This document shows, piece by piece, positions 34,039-43,198 of a stretch of DNA of 64,000 bases. A program made the translations under genes and the position numbers. Positions within the stretch are counted from its first letter, which is position 1. Every line of letters starts with the position of its first letter. The DNA is taken from NCBI GenBank assembly GCA_040221415.1, contig JAVKEN010000025.1:1-64000 (forward strand). Reading direction: 5' to 3'. The stretch is from JAVKEN01 sp040221415 (GTDB taxonomy: Bacteria > Pseudomonadota > Alphaproteobacteria > Rickettsiales > JABSSG01). The notes beneath the pieces were generated by a model. The model saw only the letters and a program-made list of their open reading frames with translations, made no database searches and was not told the origin of the DNA.

Positions 34039-34626
34039 CTACTTTTTAGCAGACATTAATTTCTGTATGTTTGACTTGTGCTTTAATACCACTAAGACAG
34101 ACATTAACGAGATGAATATTGTTAAGCGCGGATCTTGCGTAAAAAAATAAGTCACAAAAGGAATGATACTATAAGAAGTAAGAGCTGCAAGCGCTGAAAC
34201 TCTCAATGCAACATATGCTAAAGCCCAAATACCTAAAGCAATAAACCCGACTAAACTATTGAGAATAAGCATCACACCAAATCCTGTTGCGACTCCTTTG
34301 CCTCCTTTGAGCTTCAACCAAATCGGGAATATATGCCCAATAAACGCAGCAAACCCACAAACAATCATTAAGAAATAATCCGGGCAAATGTACGAAGCTA
34401 AGAATACTGCTAAAGCACCTTTACCTCCATCTAGTAATAAAGTTATCAGACCTCCCAATTTGCCAGTTCGTCGCAGCACATTGGTTGCTCCAATATTTCC
34501 TGAGCCATATTTTCTAACATCTCCGAATCCCATAGCTTTTGTCAAAAGAAGGCCAAAAGGAACTGAGCCCAACATATAAGATGTTAAAATTAAAATAAAT
34601 GATACATTTGATAAGCAATAAAACAT
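34039..34626 (-). CDS. plsY: Acyl-phosphate:glycerol-3-phosphate acyltransferase
   Basis: 195 residues with five membrane segments. The three PlsY loops are visible: SVPFGLLL near the start, GSGNIGATNVLRRTGK, and KGGKGVATGFGV. It starts phospholipid synthesis from acyl-phosphate. It follows the transaldolase-like gene by 4 bp on the same strand, so glycerol phosphate acylation is co-transcribed with a sugar-phosphate gene. Confidence 0.95.
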   Translation of the reverse strand: MFYCLSNVSFILILTSYMLGSVPFGLLLTKAMGFGDVRKYGSGNIGATNVLRRTGKLGGLITLLLDGGKGALAVFLASYICPDYFLMIVCGFAAFIGHIFPIWLKLKGGKGVATGFGVMLILNSLVGFIALGIWALAYVALRVSALAALTSYSIIPFVTYFFTQDPRLTIFISLMSVLVVLKHKSNIQKLMSAKK

Positions 34627-34630
34627 ATAA

Positions 34631-35287
34631 CTACACTATTTTCTTTCCTGTTTTCTTCCAGTCCTGCAAAAACTTATCTAGACCTTGATCTGTAAGTTTG
34701 TGCTCAGCCATTTCGTATATAATTTTTGGTGGCAAAGTTGCCGCATGAGCACCAATCACTGCAGCGCTTTCTACATGTGCCGTATTGCGAATAGACGCAA
34801 CCAGTACCTCGGTTCTAATTTCTTTGTAATTTGCAAAAGCCATCACAATGTCGTCAATCAGCCCCATTCCATCTTCACCGATATCCTCAAGACGTCCAAT
34901 AAATGGAGAAACAAAACTTGCTCCAGCTTTAGCTGCAAGCAACGCCTGATTTACAGAGAAACATAAGGTCATATTTGTTTTCATCCCTTTTGAGGTAAGG
35001 GTCTTACATGCCTTTAAACCATCAAGAGTAATTGGCAACTTGATTACTACATTACTTGCTATTTTTTGAAGAATTTCAGCCTCTTTTAGCATTGCCTCAT
35101 AATTTGTAGCAATAACTTCTGCACTGACAGGACCATTAATCATGCTGCATATTTCTTTTATTACAGACTTAATATCAGCTCCAGACTTAGCGATTAGCGA
35201 TGGATTAGTTGTAACCCCATCGACTAAACCTAGATTATTAAGTTTCTTTAATTCTTCTACTTCAGCTGTATCTGCAAAAATCTTCAT
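34631..35287 (-). CDS. Transaldolase / fructose-6-phosphate aldolase (small TalC/FSA type)
   Basis: 218 residues, the short FSA/TalC class. Motifs are FADTAEVEEL and LVDGVTTNPSLIAKSG at the start, and the Schiff-base lysine in NVVIKLPITLDGLKA. It acts on fructose-6-phosphate or in the non-oxidative pentose phosphate pathway. The exact activity cannot be assigned by sequence alone. It lies between the large oxidoreductase and plsY with gaps of 2-4 bp, so all three are likely on one transcript with hslVU. Confidence 0.93.
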   Translation of the reverse strand: MKIFADTAEVEELKKLNNLGLVDGVTTNPSLIAKSGADIKSVIKEICSMINGPVSAEVIATNYEAMLKEAEILQKIASNVVIKLPITLDGLKACKTLTSKGMKTNMTLCFSVNQALLAAKAGASFVSPFIGRLEDIGEDGMGLIDDIVMAFANYKEIRTEVLVASIRNTAHVESAAVIGAHAATLPPKIIYEMAEHKLTDQGLDKFLQDWKKTGKKIV

Positions 35288-35289
35288 TG

Positions 35290-38200
35290 CTATTTTCTCA
35301 TCCCTAATTCTGTCAGTGACTTATTCAACCATAAAACTGTCTGCTTTTCTAATAAATTATTTTGCCCCAGGCGATTATTTAAGTGTTTAAAATCAACTTG
35401 ATTCATATCTTGGTCTTGATTGAAGCAACTATATACATAGGATTCAAGACCTGTATAAGGGTCAACGTGTTTTTGAATACATTGAGCACAAATCTCTTTC
35501 ATCATGCATTGCATTGGCGAGTTTATACTTGCTATAGCTTTGTAATTTTTTGGAAAACATTTTGACATATTTTCTTTTCTAGCATGATTTATAGCATCCA
35601 TCATCCGATCTGATCCAATCGTAATTATTCTTGATAATTCTGCAAAACTAAATGAATTATTTTTTAACTCTCCGCTACTGTAACTTTCTGCAGCCTGTAC
35701 TATATTTCCTTCAAAACTTTGATCTTGTGACCTACTAGGTTCTATCTGACCTTCATCGCAACACCAAATAACTTGATCTGCAGCTGCTTCTATTTCTTCT
35801 CTTTTATACAAATCAGATAATTTCTTATACCCTGCAAAATAAAGAACCTTGCTGCCCGCTTCTCTGAAAGCTTTACCAATTGAAAAAAGAACTGCATTTC
35901 CAAGACCACCGCCAAAAAGCACTACTTTTTCATTTGGCTCTATTGTAGTTGGCTCGCCTGTTGGCCCCATTAATACAACTTCTTCACCTTTCTTTAAGTA
36001 ACGGATAAGATCTGATGACCCACCCATTTCCAAGGCTATTAAAGATATTAGCCCTTTCTCTACATCTACCCATGCCCCTGTCATTGCCAGCCCTTCCATC
36101 GCTAACTTTGAACCCGCACTATCAACTACTGCTTTTGATTCATAGTTTTGAAGTCGATAAAATTGTCCTGGTTGAAATTTCTCGGCAGCTAACGGAGCAT
36201 AAATAATTACTTCAATAATTTTCTCGGACAAAATGTTAATTTTTTGAACTCTGGGAATCAGCTGATCATCTAGTGATTTTTGTAAGTCGCGTTCTCCACC
36301 TGTTCTCTTTTCTAAAACACTAGATATTTGCGGGTAGCCATTTTTTGCGCTTGCCATAGCTTTCACAACATTCCCAGAGTATGATGGATGCAAATCCCCG
36401 AAGAAGCTTACTGCAAAATTATCTTCAGTAATTCTTATTAACGGGTAGTTTTTTCCAGGCTTAACAGACCTTTCAGGAGTCACAATCTCATTATTTCTAT
36501 CCACAGCCCTGAAATATTTACCGTCTAGAACAAAATTCTCTTCATCTTCTTTTGCAGCAACAGTGTTTGGCGAAGTACCAATAGCGAGGAAAATAGTTTT
36601 TGCATTGTATATTTTATTTTTTCCTTCTGAAATAGCTCTTAAACCTTGTACGCTATTATATTTATCAATCAAAATCTCTTCAGGGACAGTTTTTTCAATA
36701 AAGCCAATACCTTCTCTAAGGGCTATTCCAACTTCTTCAGGATTTAATCTATAACATGGCGCATCTATAAATCTTTTTCTATATAAAATATTCACTCCCC
36801 CCAAATTACGAATAATGCTTATATAGTTTTTGTCTCTGTTTTCTTCTGAAGCCTTTATATCTTCCTCAACAAATAACTCAGCATGTGCAAGATATTCCTC
36901 AGCTACTTCCTTATCCTGATCAGACCAATTATTTCTTACTTTTCCTTCGCCATAAATCTTTATTAATTCATGATGTCTTTGTCTAAACTTTTTTACCTGT
37001 CTTACATAGTAAGCCACTGATTCAGTTGCTGCATCAATAGCAGTCAGCCCACCTCCTATAACTAATATTGGCAATCTGATTTGCATATTAGCAAATGAAT
37101 TTTCTCGTGCTGCCCCAGTCAATTGAAGAGCCATTAAAAAATCTGACGCAGTTCGAACTCCATTAACAAATCCATTATTAATATCCAGGAGATTAGGTCG
37201 ACCAGCTCCCATAGCTAACGAAATATGATCAAACCCCAGATTTTTTGCCGTATTGTAGTTTATTTGGCTACCAAATCTTGTTCCTCCGTACATTCGGAAA
37301 TTCTTTCTTCGTTCTAAAAGCAGCCTAATTATTTTAAGGTTATTTTTATCCCAACGTACTGTAATACCATATTCTGCAACACCACCAAAACCACCGGGAA
37401 CTCTTTTATCCAAATCTTCTTGAATATCCTCAATTCTTTTTATTGGTTTAAATTCAGCTCTCTGACCTGATAATTTAATTCCAGAAATTTCTGATGCTAA
37501 AGGCTCTATCTTTAGCCCATCAATTGCCACTATGTTATGGCCATCGTTTAACAAGTGGTGAGACAGGTTAAATCCTGCAGGACCCAGCCCAACGACTAAA
37601 ATATTTTTATTCGTTTCATTTTTTGGATAAGGTCTCTCAAGGTGCAAAGGACTCCAACGCGTTAATAAGCTATATATTTCAAAACCCCAATCAAGATTTA
37701 ACACATCTCTTAAAACTCTTGATTCTATTTTAGGAATATTAACTGGTTCTTGTTTTTGATAAATGCATGACTTCATGCAATCGTTACAAATTCTATGACC
37801 AGTTGCTGCAAGCAGCGGATTATCAATTGTGGCAGCTGCTAAAGATCCAATCACAAAACCATTATCCTTCAGAAAATTCATTTCCGAAATTTTTTCCTCT
37901 AGAGGACAACCAGATAAGCTCTCACCAAAATAGTTCTCTTTGTATTTTGTATTTTCCTCATTTTTTTCCTCCAGACCTTTTGAGCATGAGTCTTTATTGC
38001 GTGCGTGACAATAAATGCAGTAACTAGCTTGATCTAAGGCTTCTTCTAGGGATGCCCCTTTGTCTGTTAGCGAGAAGCTATCTCTTGAATCTAAATGATT
38101 ACATCCAGAATAGATTATTTCTTCACTCTTCTTAATATCAATTAAATTTTCTGGATCTGTTTTCTTTGGTATATGAAAAAGAATACTCGCCCTATACTCA

Positions 38201-38718
38201 TCTTTACCTTTTTCTGTAAACATTACCCAAGCAGCAAACTTAGCTGCGACTTCTATTTTTCTGTGGTTGTTTTCTTTATCTTCTAGCCATTGATTTACAA
38301 ATTTTGCATAGTTGTACTCATTATACGAACCTATTAAAGCAACCAGCTCAGAAAAACTTTGCTCTTTATCAAATTCACTAAAGTCAAAGTCTTTATAGTC
38401 TCTTGCAACTATTCTTTGCACAAAATTTCGCTTGCACCGATAAATCTCTTTAAAATTATTATGCTCATCTTTTAGAGATGACAGCTGTGATTCAACACCA
38501 AATAACTTAGCAACAAATTTATCAACAAAAGGAGCTGTATTTATTATAAAGTTTGAGAATTCAATATCAGATAACTTTTTTGCTTCTCGAAATCTAATTA
38601 GATTTTTAGAAATATCTCCATCTTCTGCCTGAAGAAAGTCCAGAAATAATTGATCAATTTTCTGGATACCCCCAGTAGAGTATAAATCATCAAAATTTAA
38701 ACCAAAACTGAGGTTCAT
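35290..38718 (-). CDS. Giant GltD-like/FNR fusion iron-sulfur flavin oxidoreductase
   Basis: 1142 residues. The N-terminal third (1-~365) is unassigned except for two Cys clusters: YCIYCHARNKDSCSKG near 239 and CNDCMKSC near 313, probably Fe-S sites. The centre (about 370-790) is a GltD-like FAD/NADPH module (ILVVGLGPAGFNLSHHL, a second site PILVIGGGLTAIDA). The C-terminal part (about 825-1140) is an FNR-type FAD and NAD domain (KFQPGQFYRLQNY, GPTGEPTTI, VLFGGGLGNAVL) ending in a 2Fe-2S-like Cys group (CMMKEICAQCIQKH, then YSCF). It resembles electron-bifurcating or Nfn-like enzymes in a single chain. Substrate unknown. Confidence 0.82.
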   Translation of the reverse strand: MNLSFGLNFDDLYSTGGIQKIDQLFLDFLQAEDGDISKNLIRFREAKKLSDIEFSNFIINTAPFVDKFVAKLFGVESQLSSLKDEHNNFKEIYRCKRNFVQRIVARDYKDFDFSEFDKEQSFSELVALIGSYNEYNYAKFVNQWLEDKENNHRKIEVAAKFAAWVMFTEKGKDEYRASILFHIPKKTDPENLIDIKKSEEIIYSGCNHLDSRDSFSLTDKGASLEEALDQASYCIYCHARNKDSCSKGLEEKNEENTKYKENYFGESLSGCPLEEKISEMNFLKDNGFVIGSLAAATIDNPLLAATGHRICNDCMKSCIYQKQEPVNIPKIESRVLRDVLNLDWGFEIYSLLTRWSPLHLERPYPKNETNKNILVVGLGPAGFNLSHHLLNDGHNIVAIDGLKIEPLASEISGIKLSGQRAEFKPIKRIEDIQEDLDKRVPGGFGGVAEYGITVRWDKNNLKIIRLLLERRKNFRMYGGTRFGSQINYNTAKNLGFDHISLAMGAGRPNLLDINNGFVNGVRTASDFLMALQLTGAARENSFANMQIRLPILVIGGGLTAIDAATESVAYYVRQVKKFRQRHHELIKIYGEGKVRNNWSDQDKEVAEEYLAHAELFVEEDIKASEENRDKNYISIIRNLGGVNILYRKRFIDAPCYRLNPEEVGIALREGIGFIEKTVPEEILIDKYNSVQGLRAISEGKNKIYNAKTIFLAIGTSPNTVAAKEDEENFVLDGKYFRAVDRNNEIVTPERSVKPGKNYPLIRITEDNFAVSFFGDLHPSYSGNVVKAMASAKNGYPQISSVLEKRTGGERDLQKSLDDQLIPRVQKINILSEKIIEVIIYAPLAAEKFQPGQFYRLQNYESKAVVDSAGSKLAMEGLAMTGAWVDVEKGLISLIALEMGGSSDLIRYLKKGEEVVLMGPTGEPTTIEPNEKVVLFGGGLGNAVLFSIGKAFREAGSKVLYFAGYKKLSDLYKREEIEAAADQVIWCCDEGQIEPSRSQDQSFEGNIVQAAESYSSGELKNNSFSFAELSRIITIGSDRMMDAINHARKENMSKCFPKNYKAIASINSPMQCMMKEICAQCIQKHVDPYTGLESYVYSCFNQDQDMNQVDFKHLNNRLGQNNLLEKQTVLWLNKSLTELGMRK

Positions 38719-38722
38719 TACT

Positions 38723-40069
38723 TTATAAGATAAATTTAGAAAGATCCATTTTAGTAGTGACAGACTCTAATTTTTCGGTCACATATTTTTCATTAATTTT
38801 GATCGTTTTCCCAGAGTTTTTATCAGCATCAAAACTAATTTCTTCAAGCAATTTTTCCATCAGTGTATGCAACCGTCTTGCGCCAATATTCTCTACTTGC
38901 CTATTAACTGAAGCGGTAATTTCTGCTATTTTGTTTATGGCACTCTTTTCAAACTTCAATTTTACTCCGTCAGCTTCCATAAGAGCAATATACTGCTTGA
39001 TCAAACTTGCCTCTGGCTCTTCTAAAATACGAACCAAATCTTCAGTGGAAAGATCTTGCAACTCAACTCGCAATGGAAATCTACCTTGCAACTCTGGCAA
39101 TAGATCCGAAGGCTTAGCTGAATAGAAAGCTCCAGAAGAGACAAACAGAATATGATCCGTTTTTATACTACCATGCTTAGTTGCAACCGTAGTTCCTTCA
39201 ATTAGAGGAAGAAGGTCACGCTGCACGCCTTCTCTACTAACTTCACCGCCTTTAGCATTGTTATTTGATGCAATCTTATCGATCTCATCAAGAAATACTA
39301 TGCCGTCTTCTTCTACGATTTGAATTGCTTCACTAACTATCTTATCTTCGTCTACAAGAGACTCCATTTCTTCATCTACTAAAATTCTAAATGCGTCTTT
39401 AACATTCAATTTTTTCTTTTTCTTTTTGCCCCCACCAAAGGCTTTGCCAAGCATGTCACTAACATTTAGCACTCCCATCTGACTTCCAGGCATCCCTGGT
39501 ATATCCATTGTAGGCATTAAAGATCCACCACCATCTTTCACCTCAATTTCAATTTCTTTGTCATCTAAGTGGCCTTTTTCATACATCTCTCTGAATTTTT
39601 CTTTTGTTGCGATAGACGCATTACTACCCACTAGATTGGTAATTATTTTTTCTCTGGCAGCCTTAGAAGCCTTATCCTTAAATTGATCCTTATAACGATC
39701 TTTAATCATTATTATTGCATTCTGGAGCAAATCTCTAATTACAGATTCTACATCTCTTCCGACATATCCTACTTCTGTAAATTTAGTTGCTTCAACCTTG
39801 ATAAACGGCGCACCAACAATTTTTGCTAACCTTCTAGCTATTTCTGTCTTTCCTACACCTGTTGGACCAACCATTAAAATATTTTTTGGAACAATTTCAT
39901 CTCGCAAAAATTCCTCAACTTTTTTTCTGCGATATCTATTCCTTAATGCAATAGCTACAGTTTTCTTAGCATCTGATTGGCCAACTATATACCTATCAAG
40001 CTCTTTCACTATATCTCTAGGAGGCAAGCTGCTTTTAGAAGCGCCACTATAATTTGTTTTATCAGTCAT
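38723..40069 (-). CDS. hslU: ATP-dependent protease ATPase subunit HslU (ClpY)
   Basis: 448 residues. Walker A is MVGPTGVGKTEIARRLAK (about 67-84), Walker B is IVFLDEIDKIAS, and the I-domain between carries a Gly/Met- and Lys-rich insert (GMPGSQMGV, then GGGKKKKKKLN). The C-terminus SKFIL is the tail that docks into HslV. It unfolds substrates for HslV. It starts one base after hslV on the same strand. Confidence 0.97.
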   Translation of the reverse strand: MTDKTNYSGASKSSLPPRDIVKELDRYIVGQSDAKKTVAIALRNRYRRKKVEEFLRDEIVPKNILMVGPTGVGKTEIARRLAKIVGAPFIKVEATKFTEVGYVGRDVESVIRDLLQNAIIMIKDRYKDQFKDKASKAAREKIITNLVGSNASIATKEKFREMYEKGHLDDKEIEIEVKDGGGSLMPTMDIPGMPGSQMGVLNVSDMLGKAFGGGKKKKKKLNVKDAFRILVDEEMESLVDEDKIVSEAIQIVEEDGIVFLDEIDKIASNNNAKGGEVSREGVQRDLLPLIEGTTVATKHGSIKTDHILFVSSGAFYSAKPSDLLPELQGRFPLRVELQDLSTEDLVRILEEPEASLIKQYIALMEADGVKLKFEKSAINKIAEITASVNRQVENIGARRLHTLMEKLLEEISFDADKNSGKTIKINEKYVTEKLESVTTKMDLSKFIL

Positions 40070-40612
40070 TTATTTAATCGTTCTAATATTTATATTTTTA
40101 TTTGTATGGATGCAAATTTCCCCTGCTATGTTCATAGATTTTGAAACAATTTTTTCAGCCGAGAAGCCTTTAACATCCACTAAAGCTAGGGCTGCAGATC
40201 TTGCAAAGTTCCCTCCCGAACCAATTGCTACCACACCATTCTCAGGTTCGATGACATCACCATTGCCAGATAGAATAAAGGAATTATCTTTATCGACAAC
40301 AATCATCATAGCTTCAAGTTTACGCAGATATTTATCACGACGCCAATCTTTAGCTAGCTCAACACATGCTCTTGTTAATTGATTATTATATTTTTCTAGT
40401 TTTTCTTCTAATCTTTCAAATAAAGTCAGAGCATCAGCAGTTGATCCGGCAAATCCTGCAACTATCTTCCCCCCGTCTATCTCGCGCAGCTTATTAGCTG
40501 TTCCTTTCATTATAGCGTGCCCAAGCGTAACCTGGCCATCAGCTCCAATAGCAACCTCTCCATCTTTTCTAACGGACAGAATAGTTGTTGCATGCATTTT
40601 AATTTCAGACAT
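40070..40612 (-). CDS. hslV: ATP-dependent protease peptidase subunit HslV (ClpQ)
   Basis: 180 residues. The mature N-terminal Thr is expected in HATTILSVR (Thr9 if the first ATG is used, after MSEIKMHA), a short propeptide as seen in alphaproteobacteria. GADGQVTLG and NKLREIDGGKIVAGFAGSTADAL follow the family. Together with HslU it forms a two-component cytoplasmic protease of the proteasome type. The promoter is listed separately. A second ATG at residue 6 (40597) is an alternative start. Confidence 0.97.
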   Translation of the reverse strand: MSEIKMHATTILSVRKDGEVAIGADGQVTLGHAIMKGTANKLREIDGGKIVAGFAGSTADALTLFERLEEKLEKYNNQLTRACVELAKDWRRDKYLRKLEAMMIVVDKDNSFILSGNGDVIEPENGVVAIGSGGNFARSAALALVDVKGFSAEKIVSKSMNIAGEICIHTNKNINIRTIK

Positions 40613-40659
40613 ATTGTCACTCCTGGAGTTAGGATTTATTTACTTTTTTTACATTACTA

Positions 40660-40687
40660 GATATAATCATCAAAGTAAAAAAATCAA
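40660..40687 (-). promoter_or_regulatory. Candidate promoter for hslVU
   Basis: Minus strand TTGATT (40682-40687), spacer 16, TATATC (40660-40665), 48 bp before the hslV ATG, which has a CAGGAG ribosome site. No CIRCE or sigma-32-like element was recognised. Confidence 0.45.
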
Positions 40688-40714
40688 TAGTTGCGCACAT
40701 ATTAATTAATTTCA

Positions 40715-41071
40715 ATGAATAGCTATTATATTTTGACCAAAAAAGATGAGCAAGACATTGTCCTGAAAGATGGGTTTAATTTTTATTGTTTTTTCTTTAG
40801 TTTGTTTTGGGCCCTCTATAAAGGATTATGGTCACTTGCTGCAATATTTTTTATAATTTATATTGGCAGCCTCTATTTGTCTCACAATGCATTACTTAAT
40901 TTCCCATACATATTTGGAATCAAAATTTTTATTAATTTAGTAGCTGCTTTTTATGCTAACGACCTAGAAAAAAATCGACTAATTGCTGATGGATATAGCT
41001 TCTCGGCAATTACTGTAGCAAGTGACAAAGAGCTGAGTTATCAAAGATATCTTGATCAAAAAAGTTATTAA
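40715..41071 (+). CDS. DUF2628 small membrane protein
   Basis: 118 residues. The pattern FNFYCFFFSLFWALYKGLW followed by two more hydrophobic segments (about 44-60, 66-85) is typical of DUF2628 proteins. The C-terminal part is cytosolic and polar (GYSFSAITVASDKE). Function unknown. Divergent from hslV. It stands alone before the GNAT/HIT/SDR run. Confidence 0.75.
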   Translation: MNSYYILTKKDEQDIVLKDGFNFYCFFFSLFWALYKGLWSLAAIFFIIYIGSLYLSHNALLNFPYIFGIKIFINLVAAFYANDLEKNRLIADGYSFSAITVASDKELSYQRYLDQKSY

Positions 41072-41127
41072 AGTTGTTGATAATTATTAATTAAGATAGT
41101 AGCTTCTGCTCGAATTTTGGTGATGGG

Positions 41128-41655
41128 ATGAGCGAAACTGGGGTTGAATTACTGACAGAATTAAATTCTTTGGATTTAATGGATATATGCGATGCTACTG
41201 AAAGCACTATGCTTGATACCTATGGATTCAGCGTTGGGTTTAAGCAATGGGCTCCTCCCTTACGTTCCGACCTAGAAGCATATTTTAACGGGGTGATGCT
41301 AATTCCAGAACGCAAACTATTTGTTGCACGAGTTGACGGAACAATAGGCGGCTCTTTACAACTAATGATACCTCATGACACTAATCAAACTTCAAATTTT
41401 TCTGTAAGCTTAGATAACCACTTTGTTGCCCCCTGGGCTAGAAATCTTGGATTATCCAGAAAGCTTCTAGAAGAAGCTGAGCAATTTGCAAGAGAAAATG
41501 GTTTCTCACAGGTGAAACTGAGCGTGAGATCAAATCGTGAAGCAGCAATAAGTTTATATGAAAGCTGTGGATACAAAAAATGGGGCGTATTAAAAAACTA
41601 TGAGAAAGTTGCTAACAAAATGTTTAGTGGTTTCTTTTATGTTAAGGATTTTTAG
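41128..41655 (+). CDS. GNAT-family N-acetyltransferase
   Basis: 175 residues. The acetyl-CoA-binding motif A is WARNLGLSRKLLEEAEQFA and motif B is REAAISLYESCGYKKWG. The substrate is unknown. It is 2 bp upstream of the HIT gene and belongs to a GNAT-HIT-SDR run on the plus strand. Confidence 0.88.
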   Translation: MSETGVELLTELNSLDLMDICDATESTMLDTYGFSVGFKQWAPPLRSDLEAYFNGVMLIPERKLFVARVDGTIGGSLQLMIPHDTNQTSNFSVSLDNHFVAPWARNLGLSRKLLEEAEQFARENGFSQVKLSVRSNREAAISLYESCGYKKWGVLKNYEKVANKMFSGFFYVKDF

Positions 41656-41657
41656 TT

Positions 41658-42020
41658 ATGTATGATGATGATAACGTATTTGCCAAAATAATAAGAAGGG
41701 ACATACCCGCAGAAATCATTGCTGAAACTGAGGAATTCATCTGCTTTGAAGATATTGCAAAAGTTGCACCTATACATTGGCTTGCAATACCAAAAACAAA
41801 AGATATGAATTTTTCTGAATTCGCTAAAAATAACTCGCAAGAAAAACTTGCCAACTTTTTTAAGTTTGTTCAGAAAATTATCAGCGATAACAATTTAGAA
41901 AAAAAAGGTTATAAACTAATCACTAATTGTGGAGAAGCATGTGGGCAGACAGTTTTTCACTTCCATTTACATATAGTATCTGGTAAAAAATTCTTATTTG
42001 AATCAGAAAAGCAAGTTTAA
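41658..42020 (+). CDS. HIT-family (HINT-like) nucleotide hydrolase
   Basis: 120 residues with the HINT layout: DNVFAKIIRRDIPAEII at the start and the histidine triad FHFHLHIVSG at the end, whose middle His is the nucleophile. HINT proteins hydrolyse purine nucleoside phosphoramidates, often aminoacyl-adenylates. It lies between the GNAT and SDR genes at 2-10 bp spacing. Confidence 0.94.
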   Translation: MYDDDNVFAKIIRRDIPAEIIAETEEFICFEDIAKVAPIHWLAIPKTKDMNFSEFAKNNSQEKLANFFKFVQKIISDNNLEKKGYKLITNCGEACGQTVFHFHLHIVSGKKFLFESEKQV

Positions 42021-42030
42021 TAAATATTAA

Positions 42031-42828
42031 ATGAGAAGACTAGAAGGGAAAATCGCACTAATCACTGGAGGAAGCAGAGGAATCGGAGCGGAAACTGCAA
42101 GAGTTTTTGCAAAGGAAGGCGCCAAGGTCATCGTTGCTGACATTCTGGAAAAAGAAGGTAAGGAAATAGCCAAAGATATCACTGGCAAATTTTACAAACT
42201 TGATGTTTCCAAGGAAAGCTCATGGAAACAACTTTTTTCTAGCATTATAGATGATTTTGGAAGGTTAGATATTTTATTTAACAATGCCGGTATTACTGGG
42301 CTATCAGACAAATTTAGCTCTCAAATCCCTGAGGAAATCTCCATAGACACTTGGAAAAAAATTCATCAAATCAATCTAGAAAGTGTAGTTCTTGGTTGCA
42401 AATATGGAATTAAATTGATGAAAAAAAATGGGGGCTCAATAATTAACATGTCCTCACGCTCAGGTACAATGGGCGTTCCCGCTGCAAGTGCATATGCCTC
42501 AAGCAAAGCTGCAATTATAAACTACACTAAGTCTGTTGCTATTTATTGCGCAGAACAAAAATATAAAATCAGATGCAACTCAATTCTTCCAGGGGCAGTT
42601 TTAACTCCAATATGGCACGACATGGCTGGATACACAAAAACTCCACAAGACGAAATGATAAAAGGAATCGCATCAACAATACCTTTAGGTCATATGGGAG
42701 AACCGGTTGACATCGCTATGGCTGCGCTTTACTTTGCATCAGATGAATCAAAATATACTACTGGAGCTGAAATTTCCGTGGATGGTGGAATACTTGCCGG
42801 CAGTGGCGCTAAACCTAAACTTGAATAA
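42031..42828 (+). CDS. Short-chain dehydrogenase/reductase (FabG-like)
   Basis: 265 residues. TGGSRGIGAETARVFA binds the nucleotide, FNNAGIT and the catalytic Ser (INMSSRSG) and YASSKAAI follow, and the C-terminus has the common TGAEISVDGG. A classical SDR. It resembles 3-hydroxyacyl or 3-oxoacyl-ACP reductases and cyclopentanol/hydroxysteroid dehydrogenases; substrate undecided. Last gene of the GNAT-HIT-SDR run, ending before tRNA-Thr. Confidence 0.9.
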   Translation: MRRLEGKIALITGGSRGIGAETARVFAKEGAKVIVADILEKEGKEIAKDITGKFYKLDVSKESSWKQLFSSIIDDFGRLDILFNNAGITGLSDKFSSQIPEEISIDTWKKIHQINLESVVLGCKYGIKLMKKNGGSIINMSSRSGTMGVPAASAYASSKAAIINYTKSVAIYCAEQKYKIRCNSILPGAVLTPIWHDMAGYTKTPQDEMIKGIASTIPLGHMGEPVDIAMAALYFASDESKYTTGAEISVDGGILAGSGAKPKLE

Positions 42829-42922
42829 TTACTTAGCTGTTGTTTTAAAATCTGGATGAAATAAATGGTCATATATTTGAAAATTTATCATATGAGGAAA
42901 CCAATACGGTAACCATAGAAAA

Positions 42923-42997
42923 TGGTGCCGCTAGCAGGAATCGGACCTGCGACCTCATCATTACCAATGATGCGCTCTACCACTGAGCTATAGCGGC
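42923..42997 (-). tRNA. tRNA-Thr (anticodon GGT)
   Basis: 75 nt including an encoded CCA. The acceptor stem GCCGCTA pairs with TAGCGGC. The D arm (GCTCAGTGGTAGAGC), the anticodon loop TTGGTAA (anticodon GGT, codons ACY) and the T arm (GCAGGTCCGATTCCTGC) are all canonical. Confidence 0.96.
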
Positions 42998-43016
42998 TTA
43001 AAAAAACGGTACCAAA

Positions 43017-43045
43017 CTTATAAATTTTTGCTATATTAATGTCAA
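43017..43045 (-). promoter_or_regulatory. Promoter for tRNA-Thr
   Basis: Minus strand TTGACA (43040-43045), spacer 17, TATAAG (43017-43022). One of the best matches in the window. Leader of about 13 nt. Confidence 0.7.
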
Positions 43046-43066
43046 TTATTAATACAGAAACATAAG

Positions 43067-43198
43067 GTGACAGATAAATCTGATAAAAGCTTAGAAAGCA
43101 AGAAGTCAAAGAAACAAATTGCTTTAGAACAAGCTTTAAAGTCAAATTTGATGAGAAGAAAATCCAAAGACAGAAAGCAAAATGGCAGCAATTCTTGA
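43067..43198 (+). CDS. Small basic protein of a conserved alphaproteobacterial type
   Basis: 43 residues from a GTG. Highly charged (TDKSDKSLESKKSKK), ending in an ALKSNLMRRKSKDRK segment that resembles the 'AL+ANL-RRK-Q+R' small proteins found in many alphaproteobacteria, often before murA. No function is known to me. Its stop lies 17 bp inside the next gene, so translation may be coupled. There is no strong Shine-Dalgarno, only AAGG partly overlapping the start. Confidence 0.55.
   Translation: MTDKSDKSLESKKSKKQIALEQALKSNLMRRKSKDRKQNGSNS

Noticed and set aside
40110..40382. Antisense frames over hslV, hslU, the giant oxidoreductase and others
   Set aside because: They are opposite-strand shadows of well-conserved genes and have no features of their own.
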